DNA of 5,683 nucleotides from Verrucomicrobiales bacterium. Its GTDB lineage: Bacteria; Verrucomicrobiota; Verrucomicrobiia; Verrucomicrobiales; V1-33. The notes beneath the pieces were generated by a model. The model saw only the letters and a program-made list of their open reading frames with translations, did no database searches and was not told where the DNA came from. Below, piece by piece: positions 1-5,683 of the stretch (positions within the stretch are counted from its first letter, which is position 1; each line of letters starts with the position of its first letter). The DNA is taken from contig JALRGB010000632.1 in NCBI GenBank assembly GCA_023253575.1, forward strand, positions 1-5,683, in the 5' to 3' direction. Position numbers and translations under genes: made by a program.

Positions 1-8
1 AGACGTTC

Positions 9-32
9 GGCGCCCTGACCGGGGTCAGCGCC
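9..32. other. Imperfect hairpin beyond the dehydrogenase gene
   Basis: The arms CTGACC (15-20) and GGTCAG (23-28) are perfect reverse complements around a 2-nt spacer. GGCG (9-12) can also pair with CGCC (29-32) across a 2-nt bulge. The right arm overlaps the first unit of the tandem array. Read leftward, this would sit about 100 nt past the dehydrogenase stop codon and could be an RNA 3' end or processing structure. There is no T-run after it, so it is not a standard intrinsic terminator. A function is only inferred. Confidence 0.35.
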
Positions 33-90
33 CCAGCGCCCCAGCGACCCAGCGCCCCAGCGCCCCAGCGACCCAGCGACCCAGCGACCC
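27..90. repeat. Array of eight 8-bp tandem repeats, AGCG(C/A)CCC
   Basis: Eight head-to-tail 8-bp units fill exactly 64 bp with no indels. The only variation is at the fifth base. Units 1, 2, 4 and 5 read AGCGCCCC; units 3, 6, 7 and 8 read AGCGACCC. The array starts 41 bp beyond the stop of the leftward dehydrogenase gene and lies outside any recognisable coding region. On the minus strand each unit contributes a run of three or four Gs separated by 4-5 nt, so the dehydrogenase read-through transcript would be G-quadruplex-capable. The two unit types suggest expansion by slippage, and copy number is likely to vary between strains. Confidence 0.9.
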
Positions 91-130
91 AACATACGAA
101 AAAGGACAACCGTCGCGCAGAAGGGGCGAC

Positions 131-1162
131 TCACGGCTGGAGAATGACTTTGATTAACGGTTCGCGACCGGCGTGCAGGCGATCGAACCATGCCCCCCCT
201 TCCTCGAGAGGGGCCACGGCGCTCAGCAGCGGGGTGGTATTGATCAATCCTTGGGCGAGGGCATCCACCGCGGCTTGGTATTCGCCGGACGAGGCGCAGG
301 ACCCATGCAGGCTGATTTCGCGGGTCACCACTTTTTGCAGCGGCAGGTCACAGGTGGCGGCTAGGTTACCGACCAATCCGACGCGACCGCCTTTGCGCAC
401 GGCATCGATGGCGGTGCGCACGGCGGCGCCGAATCCGACGCATTCCATGGTCACGTCACAGCCTTCACCCTGAGTGCGCAAAAGCATTTCTCCGGTCACG
501 TCACAGGCGGTGGGCACGAAGACTTCGTCGGCTCCAGTGGCGAGGGCGATGGCGAGGCGCGCCTCGTTGAGATCGGACACAAAGACCCGGCGGCATCCTT
601 TCATTTTCAGCACTTGGAGCACCAGCAACCCGATGACGCCGGCCCCGATGACCAGCGCGGTATCTCCCGGACGCGGCTGCACGCGCTCGACAGCGTGCAG
701 CGCAATCGAGAGCGGCTCGCAGAAGGCGGCCTGTTCGTACGTCAGATGATCGGGCAGGGCGAACAGGATACGCGCTGGAATCTTCACATATTCGGCGAAC
801 GCCCCGTCCTGACGGTACTCGCCGCACGACACCCCAAGCACCCGGCGATGCGTGCACAAATTGACCTGCCCTTGCTGGCAATAATCACACGTCCCGCAAT
901 AAACGGTCGAATCAAACGTCACCCGGTCCCCCACCTTCCACCCGGTCACCCCCGCCCCCACGGCCGCAATTTCACCGCTGGCTTCATGCCCCATGATGAC
1001 GGGCGGGATGCGTCGTCCAGAAGTTCCATCGTACCCGTGCACATCACTCCCGCAAATACCGCAGGCTTTGATTCGCACCAGCACCTCGTCTGCGCCAGCC
1101 TCCGGCTGGGGTACGTCGTCAAAAGCAAATTCATTGTAGGCCGTCAGAGTCAAAGCTTTCAT
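131..1162 (-). CDS. Zinc-dependent medium-chain alcohol/polyol dehydrogenase
   Basis: A 343-residue cytoplasmic NAD(P)-dependent dehydrogenase of the MDR superfamily that oxidises a secondary alcohol, probably a sugar alcohol or its phosphate. The N-terminal GroES-like domain has catalytic-zinc ligands C37 (in CGICGSD), H59 (GHE) and E149 (CEP). The structural-zinc loop has C89, C92, C95 and C103. The Rossmann domain begins with GAGVIG at 173-178, and D197 at the end of the second strand favours NAD over NADP. The length is normal for the family. I chose the ATG at 1162 because MKALTLTAYN is the usual family beginning; an in-frame ATG at 1192 would add ten residues, and the longer open frame to 1303 runs into the upstream gene. 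No clear Shine-Dalgarno precedes either start. The region around GYDGTSGRRIPPVIMGHE resembles proteins annotated as galactitol-1-phosphate 5-dehydrogenase, but sorbitol or threonine dehydrogenase activity cannot be excluded. It probably shares a transcript with the membrane-protein gene 79 bp upstream. Confidence 0.92.
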   Translation of the reverse strand: MKALTLTAYNEFAFDDVPQPEAGADEVLVRIKACGICGSDVHGYDGTSGRRIPPVIMGHEASGEIAAVGAGVTGWKVGDRVTFDSTVYCGTCDYCQQGQVNLCTHRRVLGVSCGEYRQDGAFAEYVKIPARILFALPDHLTYEQAAFCEPLSIALHAVERVQPRPGDTALVIGAGVIGLLVLQVLKMKGCRRVFVSDLNEARLAIALATGADEVFVPTACDVTGEMLLRTQGEGCDVTMECVGFGAAVRTAIDAVRKGGRVGLVGNLAATCDLPLQKVVTREISLHGSCASSGEYQAAVDALAQGLINTTPLLSAVAPLEEGGAWFDRLHAGREPLIKVILQP

Positions 1163-1200
1163 CCTGCTGAGTGGTCGCTCGTTTTTGGGCATTTGTCCAA

Positions 1201-1218
1201 CCCAACCCAACCCTGCCC
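1201..1218 (-). promoter_or_regulatory. G-quadruplex motif in the leader of the dehydrogenase gene
   Basis: On the minus strand, which is the sense strand of the dehydrogenase message, the sequence GGGCAGGGTTGGGTTGGG is four GGG tracts separated by 2-nt loops. This fits the G3+N1-7 quadruplex consensus. It ends 38 nt before the chosen ATG at 1162 and 8 nt before the alternative ATG at 1192. It lies wholly in the gap between the membrane-protein and dehydrogenase genes. Folding in the mRNA could affect ribosome loading; that role is inference. Confidence 0.5.
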
Positions 1219-1241
1219 TGACCGAATCATTGATGCGCTCA

Positions 1242-1577
1242 TCACGCCCTTCCGTCGGTCCCGCCATTTTCCCGCTCGCGCAAGGACCGCACCATTTCCT
1301 CATGAGCGGCGCGCCGCGCCTCCTGAAAGTCGCGGCGGATCATCAGCATGTCATACAAGGCAAACAACGCGAGAAAAAGTACTCCCACGAGCGAGGCCAA
1401 AACATACGCGGCAAAAAGGACCGGATACGCGCGCAGCACCGCTCCGGCCAGAAAATAGCCGCCAAAAACAAACCCCAGCACCATCAACGTGCCAGCAAAC
1501 ATCCACTGCCGCCGCACCTTGGTATCACCCAAGATGGCGCGCGCCAGCATCACACATGTCTCAATCAAGGCCTGCAC
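1242..1577 (-). CDS. Small two-helix inner-membrane protein, function unknown
   Basis: I do not recognise this family. The 111-residue product has a short polar N-terminus ending in KVRR (20-23), a first hydrophobic helix at about 25-47 (starting WMFAGTLMVL), a short turn RAYP near 49-52, and a second helix at about 53-80. A highly charged tail (81-111) follows, rich in Arg and Glu and likely helical. Basic residues outside both helices predict both termini in the cytoplasm, with a very short periplasmic turn. The start is taken as GTG at 1577; an ATG at 1550 (residue 10) is possible. A weak AGGG lies about 7 nt before the GTG. The gene is read in the same direction as the dehydrogenase 79 bp downstream. 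The frame is believed real because its hydrophobic/charged pattern is that of a membrane protein, while the overlapping frames give low-complexity Pro/Arg-rich translations. Confidence 0.7.
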   Translation of the reverse strand: MQALIETCVMLARAILGDTKVRRQWMFAGTLMVLGFVFGGYFLAGAVLRAYPVLFAAYVLASLVGVLFLALFALYDMLMIRRDFQEARRAAHEEMVRSLRERENGGTDGRA

Positions 1578-1850
1578 GCCGTTACCCTACGAGCAACCGC
1601 CTGTCGCGGAAAGCAGTTTTCACCCGCGATCCCGGCCCACGGCGGGAATTCCTTCACCGCGCCCCCCGCGCCCCCACAACCGCCATCGATCAGAAAGCAA
1701 ACGCAATCCCAGCGAACCGCCTAAGGGGCGACCGATGGCCCGGGCGGTGGACCAACACGCGACCCGGGTGGGCGACGGGCTGACGCATGAGAAGGCGAAC
1801 GGAACGAGACGAAAGTGAACGCCAGGGGCGAGTGAAAAAATTTCATAAAA

Positions 1851-1862
1851 CGGGCTTGCCCG
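1851..1862 (-). terminator. Possible weak leftward intrinsic terminator
   Basis: Read on the minus strand, CGGGCAAGCCCG can form a 4-5 bp hairpin and is followed directly by TTTTATGAAATTTTTT (down to about 1835). This has the layout of an intrinsic terminator, but the stem is very short. No leftward gene ends here, so it would act only on antisense or leader transcripts. The same AT-rich block may instead belong to a promoter. Confidence 0.2.
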
Positions 1863-1928
1863 ACTGGGGTGGTAGACGTTCTTGCGGGGCGGAGGCAGCG
1901 GTCATTGGCGGCCGTATTTTCCGTCCTT

Positions 1929-1941
1929 TGATCAGTGATCA
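1929..1941. promoter_or_regulatory. Palindrome TGATCAGTGATCA upstream of nuoF
   Basis: Two TGATCA palindromes flank a central G, giving a 13-bp sequence that is both a direct and an inverted repeat. It ends 22 bp before the nuoF ATG. It could be a small operator or part of the leader RNA. It also contains two GATC sites. No regulator can be named from the sequence. Confidence 0.3.
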
Positions 1942-1963
1942 TTTCCGCCTTCATCCTTCAATC

Positions 1964-3358
1964 ATGAGCATCCATTACAAGCCTGGCAAGGAGCCCCATC
2001 CACGGGAGCACCGCTTGATTTTCAAAAATATTGATCGTGCCGACTGGGATAACGGAATCGACTGTTATCTACGGGATGGCGGGTACGCCATGTTGCAGAA
2101 GGCGATTGGCATGGAGAAGGCGGCCATTACTGGCGAAGTCAAGGCTAGCGGGCTGCGCGGCCGCGGCGGAGCGGGTTTCCCCACTGGGGTCAAATGGGGG
2201 TTTATTTCGCCCACCAACACCAAACCCGTTTATTTGATCTGCAATGCAGACGAGTCTGAACCCGGGACCTTTAAAGACCGCTACATCCTCCACCAAGACC
2301 CACACCAGCTCATCGAGGGCATGGCCATCGCTGCCCTCGCCGTTGGTGCCAAAGTCGCTTACATCTACATTCGCGAAGAATTCCCGCACGCCGCCACCAT
2401 CTGCGAAAAAGCGATCGAGGAGGCCCGCCAGCGTGGATTTCTGGGGAAAAACATCCTTGGCAAAGAAGGTTTTGATTTGGAAATTTTCGTGCACCGCGGC
2501 GCCGGGGCGTACATTTGCGGGGAAGAAACCGGATTGATTGAGTCGCTCGAAGGAAAACGACCGTACCCACGCATCAAGCCGCCGTATTTCCCAGCGGCCC
2601 TCGGTCTGTACATGTGCCCGACCATCGTCAACAACGTGGAATCACTCTGCCACGTGGTCCACATCCTGCGCATGGGCGGTGCCGAATACGCCAAGCTCGG
2701 TAAACCCAATAATACCGGCACCCGCATCCTGTGCGTCTCCGGTGATGTGCAAAAACCTGGATATTACGAAATCCAGGTCGGCCACCTGACCATGGGCGAA
2801 GTCATCAATGACCTCTGCGGCGGCCTGAAACCAGGGCGCACCCTCAAGGCCATCATCCCTGGAGGATCGTCATCGAAAATCCTCAAAGCAGGAGAAACCT
2901 ACAAAATCAAACGCGGCGCCGAAGTCGTCGAAATGGGGCTCGAAGAGCTGCCCATGGATTTCGACACCATGGCGGCGGCCGGCACCATGGCGGGGTCGGG
3001 TGGGGTCATCATCATGGACGATTCGCGCGATATCGCCTGGGTGCTTAACAATCTGAACACTTTCTACGCCCACGAATCATGTGGTCAGTGCACTCCCTGC
3101 CGCGAAGGCAGCCTCTGGATGAAAAAGATCAGCGACCGCATTGTCGCTGGCCACGCTTCACCAGAAGATGTGACCACTTTAGAATCAGTCGCTTACCAGA
3201 TCGATGGCAAGACGATCTGCGCCTTTGGCGAAGCTTGTTCATGGCCCACCGAGGCCATTATTTCCAAGTTCCGGGATGAACTGACCTCCCACACCCGTCC
3301 GGAACTGGCCGACACTCCGAAAAACCCGGTCACCGAACGGGCCATGGCTTCCTTGTAA
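1964..3358 (+). CDS. nuoF: NADH-quinone oxidoreductase subunit F (complex I, NADH/FMN/N3 subunit)
   Basis: This 464-residue subunit accepts hydride from NADH onto FMN and passes electrons through a [4Fe-4S] centre (N3) into respiratory complex I, on the cytoplasmic arm. The Gly-rich FMN/NADH segment is at 63-75 (GLRGRGGAGFPTG), NADESEPGTFKDR at 94-106, and GAGAYICGEE at 179-188. The N3 ligands are C373, C376 and C379 (ESCGQCTPCREG) plus C419 (TICAFGEAC). There is no thioredoxin-like N-terminal or ferredoxin-like C-terminal extension, which argues against a HoxF/HndC hydrogenase or formate dehydrogenase subunit. The stretch between GGSSSKIL and PMDFD (301-334) looks longer than in the mitochondrial homologue NDUFV1. 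The ATG at 1964 places conserved sequence (HRLIFKNID, 16-24) soon after the start; the open frame back to 1787 adds nothing family-like. No Shine-Dalgarno is seen. It is followed 89 bp later by dapA rather than nuoG, and nuoE is not upstream. Confidence 0.96.
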   Translation: MSIHYKPGKEPHPREHRLIFKNIDRADWDNGIDCYLRDGGYAMLQKAIGMEKAAITGEVKASGLRGRGGAGFPTGVKWGFISPTNTKPVYLICNADESEPGTFKDRYILHQDPHQLIEGMAIAALAVGAKVAYIYIREEFPHAATICEKAIEEARQRGFLGKNILGKEGFDLEIFVHRGAGAYICGEETGLIESLEGKRPYPRIKPPYFPAALGLYMCPTIVNNVESLCHVVHILRMGGAEYAKLGKPNNTGTRILCVSGDVQKPGYYEIQVGHLTMGEVINDLCGGLKPGRTLKAIIPGGSSSKILKAGETYKIKRGAEVVEMGLEELPMDFDTMAAAGTMAGSGGVIIMDDSRDIAWVLNNLNTFYAHESCGQCTPCREGSLWMKKISDRIVAGHASPEDVTTLESVAYQIDGKTICAFGEACSWPTEAIISKFRDELTSHTRPELADTPKNPVTERAMASL

Positions 3359-3410
3359 GGAGCAGGGTGGGGTCTATTTCCAGCGGGCGCTTCTTCTCTA
3401 CGGCCCGTGG

Positions 3411-3439
3411 TTGACCGGAGCCCGTCCCTGCGCCATATC
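3411..3439 (+). promoter_or_regulatory. Weak candidate promoter for dapA
   Basis: TTGACC (3411-3416, five of six matches to the sigma-70 -35 box) is followed after 17 bp by CATATC (3434-3439, three of six matches to -10). Initiation here would begin only a few bases before the dapA ATG at 3448 and give an almost leaderless message. The -10 match is poor, so read-through from nuoF is at least as likely. Confidence 0.2.
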
Positions 3440-3447
3440 CGCCATCC

Positions 3448-4326
3448 ATGTTTGCCGGAGTTCACACAGCCCTCATCACCCCGTTTCGGAAGAACAAAAT
3501 CGACACTGCCGCCTTCAAGAAGGTGGTGGAAGCCAGTTTTAAAGGAGGAGTGACCGGTATTGTGCCCTGCGGCACGACCGGCGAATCCCCCACCCTCTCG
3601 CATGACGAGCACCATGCCGTCATCGAATTGGCCATCAAGTGCGCCCGGGGCCGGGGCCCGGTCATCGCCGGCACCGGATCCAATTCTACGGACGAAGCCG
3701 TCTCCCTGACCAAGGCCGCTGAAAAAGCGGGAGCCAATGCCTCACTTCAAGTCTGCCCGTACTATAATAAACCGTCGCAAGAAGGGCTGTATCGGCACTT
3801 TAAGGCCATCGCCAAGGCCACCTCTCTGCCCATCATCCTTTACAGCATTCCCGGCCGCAGCAGCATCGAAATCAGCGTCGAGACAACCGCGCGCCTAGCC
3901 GCCGACTGCCCGAACATCGTCGCCATGAAAGAAGCCGGCGGCTCCGTGGAACGAGTCAGCCAGCTCGTGGCCACCTGTCCAGCCGGTTTTCAAGTGCTTT
4001 CCGGCGACGACAGCCTCACCCTCGCCTTTATGTCAGTGGGTGCCGTTGGCGTCATTAGCGTGGCCTCCAATCTCGTCCCGCAAGCCATGAGCGACCTCGT
4101 CCGCCACGCCCTCGACGGCCGGTTCGACCAAGCCCTCGCCGTGCATAAAAAGTATTACCGCCTCTTCAGCGCCTTCCTCAAACTCGACACCAACCCCGTC
4201 CCCATCAAAGCCGCCATGTCGCTAGCCGGATTTGGCGAACCCACCCTCCGCCTGCCCATGGTCGGACTGGACGAAGAAAAAACCGCCTTGCTGCATACAA
4301 CGCTCAAGGAATTGCAAATTATCTAA
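3448..4326 (+). CDS. dapA: 4-hydroxy-tetrahydrodipicolinate synthase
   Basis: This 292-residue cytoplasmic TIM-barrel enzyme condenses pyruvate with L-aspartate-4-semialdehyde, the first committed step towards diaminopimelate (peptidoglycan) and lysine. The Schiff-base lysine is K161 in AMKEA, the same number as in E. coli DapA. T43-T44 of CGTTGES, Y106 of CPYYNKPSQ and Y132 of LYSIPGR form the proton relay, and R137 corresponds to the Arg that binds the semialdehyde carboxylate. That Arg favours DapA over N-acetylneuraminate lyase or KDG aldolase relatives. The usual Asn of YNVPGR is Ser133 here; I recall the same in related sequences. Length and ends are normal. The ATG gives the expected FAGVHTALITPF beginning, with no Shine-Dalgarno before it. 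It follows nuoF by 89 bp on the same strand and may be read from its promoter. Its stop codon is 11 bp from that of the convergent moxR. Confidence 0.95.
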   Translation: MFAGVHTALITPFRKNKIDTAAFKKVVEASFKGGVTGIVPCGTTGESPTLSHDEHHAVIELAIKCARGRGPVIAGTGSNSTDEAVSLTKAAEKAGANASLQVCPYYNKPSQEGLYRHFKAIAKATSLPIILYSIPGRSSIEISVETTARLAADCPNIVAMKEAGGSVERVSQLVATCPAGFQVLSGDDSLTLAFMSVGAVGVISVASNLVPQAMSDLVRHALDGRFDQALAVHKKYYRLFSAFLKLDTNPVPIKAAMSLAGFGEPTLRLPMVGLDEEKTALLHTTLKELQII

Positions 4327-4337
4327 CTTGACGGGAC

Positions 4338-5261
4338 TCACGGCACGGGCACGACCTTGAGCAGGTGTTCGAGCCATTGGCGGGTGGTGGTACCGCCGGT
4401 TTCGCCGGTCTCACGCACTGGCAGCCGGTGTTGCCAGACCGGGAGGACGGCGCGTTTGACATCATCGGGATGAACGGCGGCGTGACCTTCGAGCCAGGCG
4501 ACCGCTTGTGAGGCGCGCAGCAGGGCGATGGCGGCGCGCGGCGACAATCCGCCGCGCAGGCCATCATGTTTTTTCACGGCGTGCGCGAGTGCGGCGATAT
4601 ATGAAGTAATCGTTTCTGCGACGGGGAGGCGCAGCACTTCTTCTTGCAGCGATCTGATATCGGCGGCGGTCAAGAGCGGTGGGGTGGGAGTGGCGACGGG
4701 CTGAGCGGCGTGCTGGGCCAAGATTTCCGACAGCAGCGCGGCGTCCGGACTTGGCGGGGTCAAGCTGAGCAGAAACCGGTCGAGCTGTGGTTCTGGCAGC
4801 GGGAAGGTACCGGTCGCGTAGAGAGTATTCTGCGTGGCGATCACGAGGAACGGTGCTTCCAGCGGACGAGTCACGCCATCCATGGTGACCTGACGTTCGT
4901 TCATGCATTCGAGCAGGGCGCTTTGAATCCGGGGGTTGGTTCGGTTAATCTCGTCTGCTAGGACGATATTAGCGAAGACCGGGCCTGGAATAAATTGAAA
5001 CTCGCCTCGTCCTTGGTGGAATAAGCTGTAACCGAGAATATCTGAGGGGAGCAAGTCTGGAGTGAACTGCACTCGTTTGAACGTCCCGTCGATACCGGTG
5101 GCTAGGGTGTGAGCGAGCGTGGTTTTACCGATTCCGGGTGCGCCTTGAATAAGAACATGGCCATGAGCCAGCAGGGCGACAACGAGCCAGTAGGCCTCTT
5201 CTTCCGCGCCCAGCACGGTGGAGGTCAAGCGATCATGGAGTGCAGCAAGACGGTTTTTCAC
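4338..5261 (-). CDS. MoxR-family AAA+ ATPase
   Basis: A 307-residue cytoplasmic AAA+ ATPase of the MoxR group, whose members act as chaperones that help assemble or activate partner complexes, often with von Willebrand-type proteins. Walker A is GAPGIGKT at 40-47, Walker B is LADE at 101-104, sensor 1 is ATQN at 142-145, LDRF at 160-163 follows, and the C-terminal lid carries the sensor 2 segment GLSPRAA at 238-244. The block PSDILGY (72-78) and the GPVFANIVLADEINR core are typical of MoxR. All ATPase motifs look intact and the length is normal. The start is a GTG at 5261 that overlaps the TGA of the upstream DUF5069-like gene (GTGA), implying translational coupling; no Shine-Dalgarno is visible. 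MoxR genes usually lie just before a DUF58 gene, but here the gene is last in its transcript and faces dapA. Its partner cannot be named from this window. Confidence 0.94.
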   Translation of the reverse strand: MKNRLAALHDRLTSTVLGAEEEAYWLVVALLAHGHVLIQGAPGIGKTTLAHTLATGIDGTFKRVQFTPDLLPSDILGYSLFHQGRGEFQFIPGPVFANIVLADEINRTNPRIQSALLECMNERQVTMDGVTRPLEAPFLVIATQNTLYATGTFPLPEPQLDRFLLSLTPPSPDAALLSEILAQHAAQPVATPTPPLLTAADIRSLQEEVLRLPVAETITSYIAALAHAVKKHDGLRGGLSPRAAIALLRASQAVAWLEGHAAVHPDDVKRAVLPVWQHRLPVRETGETGGTTTRQWLEHLLKVVPVP

Positions 5262-5683
5262 GCGGCAGTCTGGCGTCCCGCAGTCACGAGGGCAATGATC
5301 TTTGTGTCATCCTCTCCGGCCGCCCAGACGTGACGCAGGAAGTCTGCTGGATGCACATCACAGGCCATCAAAAATGCCCGGTCCCCGCCACAGCCAAACA
5401 TGGTATCAGGATCCAGTTCGCCGCGCAGTTTGAGCCGCGCCTTCTGCAGAATACGGGCAAAATAAGGAATCCCCGCGACCGCCGCGTCCGTCTTGGCCGG
5501 CAAGGCCGAAGCAGGAAAAAACGTCTCCGACGTCTGCCCGCCCTGCATGATCATGAAATAATCGCGCCGCACCGCCGCCACCAGTAACGCCGAGGCCGGC
5601 GAAACCGGCTCTCCCGCCGCACAATCTTCCACAAAATCAAAAAACTCCCGCGGCTGACACCCCACCGTGCCGAGAAACTCAAT
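5258..5683 (-). CDS. DUF5069-like protein, 5' end beyond the window
   Basis: The frame is open from the window edge to TGA at 5258-5260, giving 141 C-terminal residues; the true start lies to the right. A GTG at 5665 exists, but the six codons before it (IEFLGT) read naturally into the protein, so it is probably internal. The segment from about 71 to 136 (GIPYFARILQKARLKLRGEL, then a Gly-rich FGCGGDRAFL, then DFLRHVWAAGEDD) follows the pattern I recall for DUF5069. This is a small uncharacterised family seen in Verrucomicrobiota and Planctomycetota; the match is by recall. No catalytic motif, signal peptide or membrane helix is visible. It overlaps the moxR start by 4 nt, so the two products are made together and may work together. 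Confidence 0.6.
   Translation of the reverse strand: MEFLGTVGCQPREFFDFVEDCAAGEPVSPASALLVAAVRRDYFMIMQGGQTSETFFPASALPAKTDAAVAGIPYFARILQKARLKLRGELDPDTMFGCGGDRAFLMACDVHPADFLRHVWAAGEDDTKIIALVTAGRQTAA

Larger units (their letters stand above)
1578..1963. other. Divergent intergenic region without a convincing gene
   Basis: This 386-bp stretch separates the leftward membrane-protein gene from the rightward nuoF. It should contain promoters for both directions, but I see no good -35/-10 pair on either strand. Its only AT-rich block is at about 1832-1850 (GTGAAAAAATTTCATAAAA), followed at once by the small palindrome CGGGCTTGCCCG (1851-1862). Near nuoF there is a second palindrome at 1929-1941. Open frames crossing the region translate to Arg/Pro/Ser-rich sequence with no family resemblance, including the 59-codon in-frame extension upstream of nuoF. 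Confidence 0.6.

Noticed and set aside
1163..1303. 47-residue N-terminal extension of the dehydrogenase frame
   Set aside because: It overlaps the 3' end of the membrane-protein gene and precedes the canonical MKAL start of MDR enzymes.
614..1783. 389-codon rightward open frame antisense to the dehydrogenase and membrane-protein genes
   Set aside because: Its translation is Pro/Arg/His-rich with no domain. It lies opposite two frames with clear protein character, so it is a GC-rich shadow.
1721..1954. 77-codon leftward frame in the divergent intergenic region
   Set aside because: The Ser/Pro/Arg-rich translation has no recognisable motif, and its start lies almost at the nuoF start.
1787..1963. 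59-codon in-frame extension upstream of the nuoF ATG
   Set aside because: The extension is low in family resemblance, and the ATG at 1964 already gives the expected NuoF N-terminus.
3643..3662. Very G+C-rich GGGCC/GGCCC dyad inside dapA
   Set aside because: It encodes an Arg/Gly/Pro segment in the normal frame and is short; no sign of a separate function.
4536..4557. Perfect 8-bp hairpin GCGCGGCG-ACAATC-CGCCGCGC inside moxR
   Set aside because: It falls on the conserved RGGLSPR codons of sensor 2, and GC-rich codon choice explains it.
1..5683. CRISPR array, transposon, phage or tRNA genes
   Set aside because: The only tandem repeat has 8-bp units without spacers. No transposase, integrase, terminal inverted repeats or cloverleaf-like sequence was seen on reading both strands.

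Overview
The window is about 60% G+C (by eye) and holds four complete genes, one complete small membrane-protein gene and one gene cut by the right edge. It looks like chromosomal DNA of a free-living Gram-negative bacterium. Three things suggest Verrucomicrobiota: the NuoF sequence style (a GEETGLIESLEG block followed by YPRIKPPYFP), a DUF5069-like protein, and a DapA with a YSIPGR active-site segment. This assignment comes from family recall and has not been tested by a search. No phage, IS, CRISPR or RNA gene is visible.

Layout. Positions 1-130 hold a small hairpin and an exact array of eight 8-bp units. Positions 131-1577 carry two leftward genes: a two-helix inner-membrane protein of unknown function, then a zinc-dependent medium-chain dehydrogenase of the polyol / galactitol-1-phosphate dehydrogenase type. 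The 79-bp gap between them contains a G-quadruplex motif on the transcribed-sense strand. Positions 1578-1963 are a divergent intergenic region with no convincing gene; it presumably carries promoters for both directions. Positions 1964-4326 carry two rightward genes: nuoF (NADH/FMN subunit of respiratory complex I) and dapA (first committed step of lysine/diaminopimelate synthesis). Positions 4338-5683 carry two leftward genes in a tightly coupled pair: a DUF5069-like protein whose start lies beyond the window, and a MoxR-type AAA+ ATPase. The pair's stop/start codons overlap as GTGA. dapA and moxR converge with only 11 bp between their stop codons.

How the genes fit together. They do not form one pathway. 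nuoF and dapA are housekeeping genes that happen to be adjacent; neither nuoE nor nuoG is next to nuoF here, so the complex I genes appear to be split in this genome. The dehydrogenase and its small membrane-protein neighbour probably share a transcript. The DUF5069-like/MoxR pair is the least explained module, because MoxR ATPases are usually encoded beside a DUF58 protein and none follows this one. I found no clear evidence of a new biological system. The most unusual non-coding signals are the G-rich elements on both sides of the dehydrogenase gene.
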